Shown piece after piece: positions 7,904 to 14,649 of a DNA stretch of 25,769 bases. This DNA is from a virus. Positions within the stretch are counted from its first letter, which is position 1. Every line of letters begins with the position of its first letter. Under the pieces are notes generated by a model. The model saw nothing but the letters and a program-made list of their open reading frames with translations, did no database searches and was not told the origin of the DNA. A program made the translations under genes and the position numbers. The stretch lies in the IMG/VR virus record IMGVR_UViG_3300010885_018468, positions 1 to 25,769 of that record. The stretch is one strand, 5' to 3'.

Positions 7904-8304
7904 AAGACAAAAAGATTCTCAAAGAACTCCGCAATGGTCCTATGAAAAATATGAAAGACGACGAGTACGCAATGATTGAGGAACAGGTCAATCAAAAGGG
8001 AATCGCAGGTCTTAAGGGTTACGCTAAATCAATGATTGAAAAGGCTATGCGAGATATGGCTTATGCAATGAAAAAGGCTTCAGGATTAACGGTTGGCGAT
8101 ATGGTTTCTTGGCAAGCATCAGGTGGAACAGCACAAGGCAAGATTGAACATATTATGCGCGATGGAGTTCTTGGAATTCCAAAATCATCATTTAGCATTA
8201 AGGCTGAAAAAGATGACCCAGCAGTTCTTATTCGTATCTATAAAGATGGCGAAGAAACAGAAACTCTTGTAGGGCATAAGGCTTCAGCACTAAAAAAAGC
8301 CTGA
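7900..8304 (+). CDS. Small Tudor/SH3-like (DUF2945-type) phage protein, unshifted product
   Basis: 134 residues. A basic helical N-terminus (about 1-58) is followed by LTVGDMVSWQASGGTAQGKIEHI, then DDPAVLIRIY and LVGHKASALKKA. This is the pattern of the small Tudor/SH3-like fold known as DUF2945 or hypervirulence-associated Tudor, which often travels with phage proteases. Its role is unknown; a scaffold or protease partner is plausible from the neighbours. Translation is coupled to the protease gene by ATGA. The last codons, CTA AAA AAA GCC TGA, hold a -1 slippery heptamer, so this is probably the shorter of two products. Confidence 0.75.
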   Translation: MKDKKILKELRNGPMKNMKDDEYAMIEEQVNQKGIAGLKGYAKSMIEKAMRDMAYAMKKASGLTVGDMVSWQASGGTAQGKIEHIMRDGVLGIPKSSFSIKAEKDDPAVLIRIYKDGEETETLVGHKASALKKA

Positions 8305-8324
8305 GCCTAGACAAGCATCTAGGC
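8278..8324 (+). promoter_or_regulatory. Predicted -1 programmed ribosomal frameshift signal
   Basis: The slippery heptamer A-AAA-AAA (8292-8298) is in the correct zero-frame phase. Six bases later a perfect 6-bp stem, GCCTAG (8305-8310) with CTAGGC (8319-8324), closes an 8-base loop. An AAGG (8278-8281) lies ten bases upstream of the heptamer, where an internal Shine-Dalgarno stimulates dnaX-type shifting. The zero-frame stop at 8302-8304 falls in the spacer. After a -1 slip the next codon is AGC at 8298, and the frame is open to 8537. Confidence 0.8.
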
Positions 8325-8537
8325 GCCACGCACGACCAAAAGACGCACGGTGGAAAATACAACATTGATGATTCCGAAGGTGAAGATAATTCTGAACCAA
8401 AAAACTATAAGGGCAAGAAACCTAAGATTAGTTATGACGAGAATGACACCGAAGGCGAATTTGATGGTAATGCCGATGACCCTCGGTGGATGGATGATAT
8501 GGACATCCTTCGCCCACCTGCTCGAAATAAACGATGA
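8298..8537 (+). CDS. Frameshift extension of the Tudor-like protein, carrying the ninth HDQKTHG motif
   Basis: In the -1 frame the Tudor-like protein continues SLSLDKHLGATHDQKTHG and then a highly acidic, Lys/Asn/Pro-containing tail ending RPPARNKR at TGA 8535-8537. This gives a total product of about 212 residues. The frame has no ATG before 8510 and no start with a ribosome-binding site ahead of the motif, so a shift is the simplest way to translate it. The stop forms an ATGA overlap with the gene at 8534, which supports genuine translation to this point. The tail looks disordered. Inferred: a fixed fraction of the Tudor-like protein is tagged with the same motif that separates the enzyme domains upstream. 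An indel in the source sequence is the alternative. Confidence 0.75.
   Translation, partial: SLSLDKHLGATHDQKTHGGKYNIDDSEGEDNSEPKNYKGKKPKISYDENDTEGEFDGNADDPRWMDDMDILRPPARNKR
8313..8360 (+). repeat. HDQKTHG motif copy 9, in the frameshifted frame
   Basis: Encodes KHLGATHDQKTHGGKY. The WA ending is lost. The core 20 bases are identical to copies 1 and 8. It overlaps the frameshift stem-loop. Confidence 0.85.
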
Positions 8538-8797
8538 AAACAATTATTGATAGCACAATTGAGATTTTGAGTTCAATGAATCTCAAGGCAAATAAAGTTA
8601 CTACGCCCCCTGGCTATGCAGGAATTCAAATTGATTTACCTAATGACTCCCAAGCCTTTTTTGTGTGGAGCAAAATGGATGATGATGACTTCCATTTTAG
8701 AACAGCGCGTTTTTGGGCAAACGACAATCCCTTTTCAATGTGGATTTGCCCAAACTTGCCCGAGGCTCTAGCCCAAACGAGGGTTTTAATAAACTAA
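8534..8797 (+). CDS. Hypothetical small protein, 87 residues
   Basis: Starts at the ATG overlapping the stop of the frameshift product. The sequence mixes beta-prone and aromatic segments (PPGYAGIQIDLPNDSQAFFVW, then FHFRTARFWANDNPFSMWICPNLPEA), suggesting a small globular alpha/beta protein. I do not recognise the family. It is the last gene before a break of about 100 bases, so it closes the early structural unit. No signal peptide or membrane segment is evident. Confidence 0.65.
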   Translation: MKTIIDSTIEILSSMNLKANKVTTPPGYAGIQIDLPNDSQAFFVWSKMDDDDFHFRTARFWANDNPFSMWICPNLPEALAQTRVLIN

Positions 8798-8801
8798 AAA
8801 A

Positions 8802-8871
8802 GGGTCAAATTAGGCTTATGGTATTCTTCGTATGTTTAGACCCGAGTTAATTTTTTAGCGCGTTGCTAAAA
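8802..8871 (+). terminator. Candidate terminator and second hairpin ahead of the scaffold gene
   Basis: GGGTCAAA (8802-8809) can pair with TTTAGACCC (8835-8843, one bulged A) across a long loop. A run of six T follows eight bases later (8851-8856). A second perfect hairpin, TTTTAGC/GCTAAAA with a 5-base loop, spans 8853-8871. This separates the first module from scaffold and capsid genes. The long loop makes the terminator call weak. Confidence 0.35.
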
Positions 8872-8899
8872 GGTTATCTCTATTTCGTTAGGAGTCACA

Positions 8900-9697
8900 T
8901 TGGCTGGTCGTACTCGCAAAATGGTGAATTTAGCCATTGAGGAAACTAGCGGGGTAGACCATCCCGCTCATCTACACGAAGGTTGGCTTGTAATGAAGTC
9001 CGCCGAAGAATCTGAAGTTCAGAGGGTTTTAGACGAATCGCTCACCGAGGAGGACTCCACAATGGAGGATACATCTACCACGGCTACTGAAGAGCAGGTT
9101 GTAAATCCTACTGAGGAACTAACCATCGCTAAGGCTCGCATCTCTGAACTTGAAGAGGCATTAGCCAAGGCTTCTGCGGACGCTGAAATGTCCGAAGAAG
9201 AAAAGAAAAAGAAGAAGATGGAAGAAGAATCCTCTGAGGAGATGGACTATATGAAGTCCGCGCCTGAGTCAGTCGTCAAAATGATTGAAAACTTCCGCAA
9301 GCAAGCAGAAGAAGCAACCGCCGAACTACAAAAGGAACGCGATGCTCACGCTGATGCAGAAGCAGTTGAAAAAGCAAAGGGTTGGGCAAACCTCAATCTC
9401 GATGCAGAAAAAGTTGGACCAGCACTTCGCCGTCTATCAAGTGTAGATGCAGACCTAGCAAAGTCAGTTGAAGAACTACTTGCATCTGTCAATGCACAGG
9501 CTGAATCAGCCTCTATTTTTGCAGAAATCGGCAAATCTGCGGACTTCAAATCAGGCAATGCTTACGAGCGTATGACTACGCTTGCTAAGTCAGCCGTTGA
9601 AGAGGGTGTAGCAAAGTCATTCGAGCAAGCGCTCGCTGATGTTGCTACAAAGAACCCTGACCTTTACAGCCAATACCTATCCGAGAAAGGTGCCTAA
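8900..9697 (+). CDS. Putative capsid scaffolding protein
   Basis: 265 residues from TTG 8900, with AGGAG at 8890-8894 as ribosome-binding site. The N-terminus (VNLAIEETSGVDHPAHLHEGWLVMKS) is typical of phage proteins just upstream of a scaffold. The middle is a long charged helical, coiled-coil-like stretch rich in E, K and A (about 55-160), including a run of lysines. The C-terminal third is Ala/Ser-rich and helical, ending LSEKGA. Low-complexity helical proteins between the protease and the major capsid gene are usually scaffolds, removed by the prohead protease. The function is therefore inferred mainly from composition and position. Confidence 0.7.
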   Translation: MAGRTRKMVNLAIEETSGVDHPAHLHEGWLVMKSAEESEVQRVLDESLTEEDSTMEDTSTTATEEQVVNPTEELTIAKARISELEEALAKASADAEMSEEEKKKKKMEEESSEEMDYMKSAPESVVKMIENFRKQAEEATAELQKERDAHADAEAVEKAKGWANLNLDAEKVGPALRRLSSVDADLAKSVEELLASVNAQAESASIFAEIGKSADFKSGNAYERMTTLAKSAVEEGVAKSFEQALADVATKNPDLYSQYLSEKGA

Positions 9698-9700
9698 ACT

Positions 9701-10096
9701 ATGGCATACGAAATCTCCAATTACTCGGTAAAGGTCACACTTGTTGCAGGTGCCGACCTTTCCAGTAAGCAGTACACATTCGTCAAGTTGAATTCATCAG
9801 GTGAGGCTATTGCAGCAGCAGCAGCAACCGATATTCCAATTGGCGTACTACAGAACGCTCCAACTTCAGGACAGGAAGCAGAAGTGCTTGTTGTCGGAGG
9901 TACAAAGATTGTTGCTGGTGCAGCAATCGCAGAAGGCGCACAAGTTGGTACATCTTCAGCAGGTAAAGCAGTTGCTTTAGTTGCTGGTACAGATACAACC
10001 AAGTATGTTGTTGGCACACTCCTAACCGAATCTGCTGCCGATGCAAACATCGTCACAGCCGTAATCAACTGTGCGACTCCGCACCGTGCGGCATAA
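9701..10096 (+). CDS. Capsid decoration / DUF2190-like head protein
   Basis: 131 residues, almost entirely short beta segments with Gly and Ala turns: KQYTFVKLNSSGEAIAAAA, IPIGVLQNAPTSGQEAEVLV, and a repeated GxAxAxGAxV pattern. This matches the DUF2190-type small head proteins coded just before major capsid genes, some of which decorate or stabilise capsids. AAGGTG precedes the start by about nine bases. It lies between scaffold and capsid genes with short gaps, so the three should be co-expressed. The assignment rests on pattern and position. Confidence 0.65.
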   Translation: MAYEISNYSVKVTLVAGADLSSKQYTFVKLNSSGEAIAAAAATDIPIGVLQNAPTSGQEAEVLVVGGTKIVAGAAIAEGAQVGTSSAGKAVALVAGTDTTKYVVGTLLTESAADANIVTAVINCATPHRAA

Positions 10097-10110
10097 GGGG
10101 GAAATAACAA

Positions 10111-11088
10111 ATGCCACAGCCACATATTAACTCCGTCCACGTAGACGCAATTCTGACTAACATCTCAGTTGCATACCTACAAAATCAGGACAACTTCATT
10201 GCAGACAAGGTATTCCCAGTAATTCCTGTGGATAAGAAGTCTGACAAATTCTTTACTTACACCAAGAACGATTGGTTCCGCGATGAGGCTCAACGCCGTG
10301 CGCCTGGAACTGAATCTGCTGGTGGAGGTTACAACCTTTCAACAGGTACATATTCAGCAGACGTGTGGGCTTTCCACAAAGATGTTGATGACCAAACAAC
10401 TGCAAACGCAGACGCTCCTTTGAATCCTCTTCGTGAGGCAACAGAGTTCGTTACTCGCCGTCTAATGCTCCGTCGTGAACTTCAGTTCGTTTCTGATTTC
10501 TTCACAACAGGTGTATGGGCAGACGATGTAACAGGTGTTGCTGGTACTCCATCATCAGGTCAGACAAAGCAATGGTCTGACTACACTTCATCTGACCCAA
10601 TCAATGATATTGAAGCGGGTAAGAGCGAGATTCTTTCAAACACAGGAATGGAAGCCAATACACTTGTTCTTGGCTACGAAACATTCCGTCAGTTGAAGAA
10701 TCACCCTGACTTGGTAGACCGTATCAAGTACACATCTTCACAGACAATCACAACAGATATGTTGGCAGCAATGTTCGACATCCCTCGCGTTATGGTTGCT
10801 AAGGCAGTCAAGGCTACGAACAACGAAGGTGCATCAGAGGCTTACGGCTTTGCTTATGGCAAGGGCGCTCTACTAACACACGTTGCTCCAAACCCAGGAC
10901 TACTAACTCCTTCTGCTGGTTACACCTTCTCTTGGACAGGTGTTTCAGGCGGACTAGGACAGACAATCGGTACTTCACAGTTCCGTATGGAATCAATCAA
11001 GTCAGACCGTATCGAAGCAGAAATGGCTTTCGATAACAAGGTAATTGCATCTGACCTCGGTTATTTCTGGAACACAATCGTCGCGTAA
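10111..11088 (+). CDS. Major capsid protein
   Basis: 325 residues with a strong AGGGGGA ribosome-binding site. The N-terminus reads NQDNFIADKVFPVIPVDKKSDKFFTYTKNDWFRDEAQRRAPGTE. The middle has TRRLMLRRELQFVSDFFTTGVWA. The C-terminal domain ends in FDNKVIASDLGYFWNTIV. These features fit the HK97-fold major capsid group seen in many actinobacterial phages, whose N-arm starts with IADKVFPVIPVDKKSDK-like text. Length is normal for this group, and I see no separate large delta domain, in line with a separate scaffold gene. It is followed by a strong terminator, allowing high expression. Confidence 0.85.
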   Translation: MPQPHINSVHVDAILTNISVAYLQNQDNFIADKVFPVIPVDKKSDKFFTYTKNDWFRDEAQRRAPGTESAGGGYNLSTGTYSADVWAFHKDVDDQTTANADAPLNPLREATEFVTRRLMLRRELQFVSDFFTTGVWADDVTGVAGTPSSGQTKQWSDYTSSDPINDIEAGKSEILSNTGMEANTLVLGYETFRQLKNHPDLVDRIKYTSSQTITTDMLAAMFDIPRVMVAKAVKATNNEGASEAYGFAYGKGALLTHVAPNPGLLTPSAGYTFSWTGVSGGLGQTIGTSQFRMESIKSDRIEAEMAFDNKVIASDLGYFWNTIVA

Positions 11089-11099
11089 TTAAGTCGATA

Positions 11100-11137
11100 G
11101 AAAGGGGGAGTCTTAATTGGCTCTCCCTTTCTTTCTT
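11100..11137 (+). terminator. Rho-independent terminator after the major capsid gene
   Basis: GAAAGGGGGAG (11100-11110) pairs with CTCTCCCTTTC (11121-11131) as an 11-bp stem with one G-U pair and a 10-base loop, followed by TTTCTT. It lies 11 bases after the capsid stop. Confidence 0.75.
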
Positions 11138-11152
11138 AGAAAAGGAAAATAA

Positions 11153-11497
11153 ATGCCTCAAGTAAATCGTATTTCTCGCGGTGAAGTTTCAGTTGGCGGA
11201 ATTCAAGGTTCAACTGGCGAAATGGTGTATGGACTAGATTTTGGTACAGCATCAGTAGACCCTGCTTCAATCGCAACAGTATCTCGCGGTTCAGTTACTT
11301 TCACTCTTACAGGTGCTAAGACAACTGACATCATTATCGTAAATCCACCAGCAGACCTAAACGATGATTTGATTTTTTGTGGTGCTGCTATCTCAGCAGC
11401 AGACACAGTTTCAATTTATCTTTACAACCCAACTGCTTCAGCAATCAATGACACAGCGCGTACATTCTCGTATGTGTGGATTGATATGACTGCATAA
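11153..11497 (+). CDS. Small beta-rich virion-associated protein, 114 residues
   Basis: AAAGGAAAA precedes ATG 11153. The protein alternates short beta strands (GSVTFTLTGAKTTDIIIVNP, DLIFCGAAIS, DTVSIYLYNP, FSYVWIDMTA), a pattern common in phage surface or tail-associated proteins coded after the capsid gene. I cannot assign a precise family. It is the first gene after the capsid terminator. It may be a second decoration protein or a head-fibre component. Confidence 0.6.
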   Translation: MPQVNRISRGEVSVGGIQGSTGEMVYGLDFGTASVDPASIATVSRGSVTFTLTGAKTTDIIIVNPPADLNDDLIFCGAAISAADTVSIYLYNPTASAINDTARTFSYVWIDMTA

Positions 11498-11499
11498 TT

Positions 11500-11721
11500 A
11501 TGAAAGCCACAATTCTGAAGGTAATGATTTCTGACGGAAAGACTCTTTCTCCTGGCGACATCGTTGATGTCTCAGGATGGCGTCATACAAGAAACCTCGT
11601 CTCAGGTCGCTACATCAAGTTGATTGAAGAAGATGCAAAGGCTCCTAAGCCTGTAGCGCTTCCAGTTGATGAAGAAGTAAAACCTAAAGAAACAAAGAAA
11701 AAGACAAAAGAAGCAGAATAA
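11500..11721 (+). CDS. Small hypothetical protein with Lys/Glu tail, 73 residues
   Basis: The N-terminal half (KATILKVMISDGKTLSPGDIVDVSGWRHTRNLVSG) looks like a small SH3-like barrel, as in short neck or head proteins of phages that read SPGDxVxVxxWRxxRxLVSxGR. The C-terminal third is a charged, probably disordered Pro/Lys/Glu tail (EVKPKETKKKTKEAE). Similar architecture (short barrel plus acidic tail) recurs in the gene at 23675. Function unknown. Confidence 0.6.
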   Translation: MKATILKVMISDGKTLSPGDIVDVSGWRHTRNLVSGRYIKLIEEDAKAPKPVALPVDEEVKPKETKKKTKEAE

Positions 11722-11724
11722 TTA

Positions 11725-11760
11725 GAAAGGGACGATTCGCTATAATGAGTCGTCCCTTTC
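11725..11760 (+). promoter_or_regulatory. Perfect 11-bp inverted repeat with a TATAAT in its loop
   Basis: GAAAGGGACGA (11725-11735) and TCGTCCCTTTC (11750-11760) are perfect inverted repeats. The 14-base loop contains TATAAT (11741-11746). It could be an attenuating terminator, but the T tail is interrupted (TTTCCATTCT). It could also be a -10 box held between operator half-sites, giving a transcript from about 11753 for the gene at 11778. Confidence 0.5.
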
Positions 11761-11777
11761 CATTCTAAGGAGTTTTT

Positions 11778-12068
11778 ATGGCGTTCAAAACACAGGTTAT
11801 TACAATTGGCACAACAGCAACGCTTATTTCTAACCCAAATCCAAGCGGGCGAGATGGACACATTGTTTTTCTGCAAAACTTATCAACTACAGTTGATTTT
11901 TATATTGGTGGCGCAGATGTAACCACATCAGATGGTTACTTTATGCACAGAGCATCCGCAGCAAATGTTGGAGATGACTTGCAAATTCAAGTTGGTCCTA
12001 ATGAATCACTTTATGCGATTGTTGCAACAGGAACTCACGCACAACGCGTAATGTGGTCTAGTTCGTAA
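11778..12068 (+). CDS. Small beta-rich hypothetical protein, 96 residues
   Basis: AAGGAG (11767-11772) lies five bases before ATG 11778. The sequence reads as a single beta domain: QVITIGTTATLISNPNP, DGHIVFLQNLSTTVDFYIGGADV, then LQIQVGPNESLYAIVATGTHAQRVMW. Small proteins of this pattern (a value or NaN-handling-like beta sandwich) are frequent beside phage fibre genes, and a virion surface role is plausible. No enzyme motif is visible. Confidence 0.6.
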   Translation: MAFKTQVITIGTTATLISNPNPSGRDGHIVFLQNLSTTVDFYIGGADVTTSDGYFMHRASAANVGDDLQIQVGPNESLYAIVATGTHAQRVMWSSS

Positions 12069-12082
12069 GGAGCGCAAACTAA

Positions 12083-12628
12083 ATGGCGTTGCCTACATCT
12101 CTTTCAACAGCCACAATCGTTGGCACCTATGTTGATTTAATTGGCAACCCTGTTCGCGGTTCTTTGACCTTTGCCCCTCAAACAATTCTCAAAGAAACAA
12201 CTCAAAACATTATTATTATGCCAGTTCATATTGTTAAAACATTGGATGCAACTGGCTCCTTTACTATTACCCTTCCCGTAACAAGCGATACCGATGTGGC
12301 TCCACAGCCTTTTATCTACGACGTTACTGAAAACTTCTCGGGCGGGCGCGAGTTTCAAGTAGCACTTCCCCTATCAGTTGCAGGAACCACGCAAAACCTT
12401 GCAGACCTGCTCCCAGCCGTCGATTCAACCACCGCTGCCTCTTATGTCACTACTGACCAGTACCAGGCTCTATTGACCCGCTACACCAATGCAGAGGGCA
12501 TCCGTGTGATTGTTATAGACGCAGAAGATTACGAAGCCAATGCACAGGTTTATGCAGCAGCAGCCACGGCAGCAGCGAATGAGTTGGCATCATTTACCGT
12601 TAAATCTCTTCTATTTATGGGGGTCTAA
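12083..12628 (+). CDS. Surface/fibre-like protein A, paralog of the gene at 12827
   Basis: 181 residues with AAGGAG at 12067-12072. The N-terminal domain (TIVGTYVDLIGNPVRGSLTFAP, GSFTITLPVTSDTDVAPQPF, YDVTENFSGGREFQVALP) lines up segment by segment with the protein at 12827 (VQITGTYVDYEGTAIAGQIRFS, GSFSVTLPATNDPDVVPNPF, YSVEESFAGGRSYEISIP). The domain resembles a carboxypeptidase-regulatory or Ig-like sandwich of the kind seen in phage fibres. The C-terminus is Ala-rich and ends TVKSLLFMGV, part of a signature shared with three other proteins here. Probably a capsid- or tail-attached surface protein. Confidence 0.6.
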   Translation: MALPTSLSTATIVGTYVDLIGNPVRGSLTFAPQTILKETTQNIIIMPVHIVKTLDATGSFTITLPVTSDTDVAPQPFIYDVTENFSGGREFQVALPLSVAGTTQNLADLLPAVDSTTAASYVTTDQYQALLTRYTNAEGIRVIVIDAEDYEANAQVYAAAATAAANELASFTVKSLLFMGV

Positions 12629-12629
12629 G

Positions 12630-12827
12630 ATGGCTGAACCGTATGTACCGATAGGCGAATTAACAGTTGCTAGTGCGCTTTTGACTGAGTTGGAAGTAGC
12701 AACAAACGGCGCCGAGACAAATGCTGACGCCCTTGATGCTGCTCAAACAACTGCTTTGACTTCAAAGAATACGGCTGAATCTGCTCTTGCTCAAAAATTT
12801 GATTATTTCTTGTTGGTTGGTGCTTGA
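12630..12827 (+). CDS. Short Ala/Thr-rich helical protein, 65 residues
   Basis: ATG 12630 with a GGGGG site at about 12619-12624 and a one-base gap after the previous stop. The product is mostly one heptad-like helix rich in Ala, Thr and Asn (LLTELEVATNGAETNADALDAAQTTALTSKN), ending FDYFLLVGA. It has the helix and C-terminal signature of its neighbours without their beta domain. It could form coiled-coil bundles with them. Stop and next start overlap as TGATG. Confidence 0.55.
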   Translation: MAEPYVPIGELTVASALLTELEVATNGAETNADALDAAQTTALTSKNTAESALAQKFDYFLLVGA

Positions 12828-13504
12828 TGGCACTAGGAGCGAATTTAACCACAGTTCAAATTACTGGAACTTATGTTGATTATGAAGGAACTGCTATTGC
12901 TGGACAGATTCGCTTTAGCACTTCAGAAGTCTTACGTAATGGAACTGATGACCAAATGGTTGCACCTTCAGTTGTGGTTGTGCCTTTAGTTAGCGGTTCT
13001 TTTTCCGTTACTTTGCCAGCGACTAATGACCCTGATGTTGTGCCGAATCCTTTTACTTACTCAGTTGAAGAGTCTTTTGCTGGGGGTCGCTCTTACGAAA
13101 TTAGCATCCCATATGACAGCGCTGGGTCTTTAGATTTAGCGGACATAAGCCCTGCTCCAAGCATTGATACAACCTATGTTCAATTGATTGACCAAACAAC
13201 ATTTAATACCCTTGAGACTAATATCAATACTTTAGATACCAATATCAATCAAACAACAGATAAAATCCTTGCATCAGGCAAATATTGGTATATCCCATCT
13301 CAGTTTGCTACCTATACAGCCCTTGATACGGCTTTTGCTACCTATACCGCTCTGACCGCTGCCTCTTATGAGTTGGACGGAACAGACATCCTATCTTTCA
13401 CAACCTCGGCTCAAGCCTATGCCTCAACAGCCTCGGCAAGTGCCACCACAGCCACAAATAACGCATCCGCTACAATAAACCCATTGCTTCTCATCGGAGG
13501 ATAA
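12827..13504 (+). CDS. Surface/fibre-like protein B, paralog of the gene at 12083
   Basis: 225 residues from ATG 12827 (TGATG overlap; the TTG three bases upstream is less likely). The N-terminal 105 residues are the beta domain shared with the protein at 12083. A middle section has Asn/Thr/Leu repeats (FNTLETNINTLDTNINQTTD), a helical or coiled-coil stalk, and FATYTALDTAFATYTAL is an internal repeat. The C-terminus is Ala/Ser/Thr-rich and ends ATINPLLLIGG. The stalk suggests trimeric assembly as in fibre proteins. Receptor or glycan binding is inference only. Confidence 0.6.
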   Translation: MALGANLTTVQITGTYVDYEGTAIAGQIRFSTSEVLRNGTDDQMVAPSVVVVPLVSGSFSVTLPATNDPDVVPNPFTYSVEESFAGGRSYEISIPYDSAGSLDLADISPAPSIDTTYVQLIDQTTFNTLETNINTLDTNINQTTDKILASGKYWYIPSQFATYTALDTAFATYTALTAASYELDGTDILSFTTSAQAYASTASASATTATNNASATINPLLLIGG

Positions 13505-13507
13505 CGA

Positions 13508-13837
13508 ATGGCAACAACCTATAAGGTGCTTGGTCAAGTCAAGCCCGTCGCAACTACAGCAACAACGCTGTATACCTGTCCATCAGCAACCCTAACTGTC
13601 ATTTCAAGTCTGACTGTTTGTAATCAAGCAGCCACGGCTGGTTCTTTCCGTATCGCTATCCGCCCCAACGGAGCCACTCTTTCAGGCGAACACTATGTTG
13701 CCTACGATGCAACTATCGCTGCAAACTCTTTTATCTCACTAACTCTCGGTCTAACAATAGATGCCTCTGATGTTGTAACTGTTTACGCATCAAGCGCAGA
13801 TATGTCATTCAATGCTTACGGGAGTGAGATTGCATAA
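13508..13837 (+). CDS. Small phage fibre-associated beta protein, 109 residues
   Basis: The pattern MATTYKVLGQVKP, TLYTCPSATLTVISSLTVCNQ, GSFRIAIRPNGATLSGEHYV, ISLTLGLTIDASDVVTVYAS and SFNAYGSEI recurs as a small beta-sandwich protein next to tail-fibre genes in many phages. I recognise the type but not a named function. The stop overlaps the next start by one base (TAATG), so it is translated with the fibre-like protein that follows. Confidence 0.65.
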   Translation: MATTYKVLGQVKPVATTATTLYTCPSATLTVISSLTVCNQAATAGSFRIAIRPNGATLSGEHYVAYDATIAANSFISLTLGLTIDASDVVTVYASSADMSFNAYGSEIA

Positions 13838-14637
13838 TGGCAATTTTAACCAATGGGCAGCCTGAAGTAACTCGCACCAATACAGTTACTCTTACAAATA
13901 AGACGCTAACAGCGCCGACAATTTCAGACCCAACCTTTACTGGCACAACCACAAACATCAATACAACAAACCTTGTTGTAGAGGATAAGAACATTGTTAT
14001 TAACGATGTTGTGAGTCCAACCGATGTGAACGCTGACGGTGGCGGTATCTCCCTTAGTGGAACAACGACAAAGACTCTTAACTGGGTAGATGCTACAGAT
14101 GCGTGGACTTCTTCAGAACACCTTAACTTGGCATCAGGTAAGTCTTACTATGTAAATGGAACTCTTCTCAAGGATGTTTCAGAGACTCTTACAAATAAAA
14201 CTCTCACGTCTCCCACAATAAATACTGCAATTTCAACATCGCCAGTTCTTGTTTCTCCCGAAGAGCGAACAACTATTAGCGCTACTGCTGCTGGAACAAC
14301 AGTTCAATTTGATGCAGCAACTCAAGGCGTTTTATACTACACATCAAACTCAACAAGTAACTGGACTCTCAATGTTCGCGGTACTAGCGGTACAACATTG
14401 AACTCAATGCTGATAACTGGAGATGCAATTACTGTTGTTTTTATGGCTACAAATGGAGCAACTCCTTATTATGGAAATGCTTTAACAGTTGATGGAAGCG
14501 CAATAACTCCTAAATATCAGAATGGTGTTGCTTTCTCTGCTGGCAATGCGAGTTCAATTGATATTTATACATACACAATCATTAAGACAGCAAATGCTAC
14601 ATTCACGGTTTTAGCAGGTCAGACTAAGTTCGCTTAA
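13837..14637 (+). CDS. Tail-fibre/head-fibre-like protein with TLTNKTLTxPTI repeats
   Basis: 266 residues. Two copies of TLTNKTLTxPTI (about residues 16-30 and 115-130) frame a repeat-rich segment with NIVINDVVSPTDVNADGGGISLSG, a layout widespread in phage fibre and collar proteins. The C-terminal half is a beta domain (TVQFDAATQGVLYYTSNSTSNWTLN up to TVLAGQTKFA). It has no enzymatic motif. It probably forms a trimeric fibre shaft with a small C-terminal head. Its place on the capsid side of the neck genes makes a head-fibre role worth considering. Confidence 0.65.
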   Translation: MAILTNGQPEVTRTNTVTLTNKTLTAPTISDPTFTGTTTNINTTNLVVEDKNIVINDVVSPTDVNADGGGISLSGTTTKTLNWVDATDAWTSSEHLNLASGKSYYVNGTLLKDVSETLTNKTLTSPTINTAISTSPVLVSPEERTTISATAAGTTVQFDAATQGVLYYTSNSTSNWTLNVRGTSGTTLNSMLITGDAITVVFMATNGATPYYGNALTVDGSAITPKYQNGVAFSAGNASSIDIYTYTIIKTANATFTVLAGQTKFA

Positions 14638-14649
14638 TAGGAGTCTTTA

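Noticed and set aside
239-8360. HDQKTHG-coding repeats as a CRISPR array
   Set aside because: Spacing is hundreds of bases, copies are in coding frames and the spacers encode folded domains.
8350-8550. Plus-strand ATG frame of 66 codons
   Set aside because: It overlaps the frameshifted motif and acidic tail in another frame and lacks a ribosome-binding site.
9721-10140. Minus-strand frame of 139 codons opposite the decoration gene
   Set aside because: It mirrors a compositionally biased gene; the plus-strand protein is the clear phage product.
12540-12629. Upstream extension of the 65-residue protein from 12540
   Set aside because: The extension is Gln/Arg-rich text inside the previous gene; ATG 12630 has a good ribosome-binding site.
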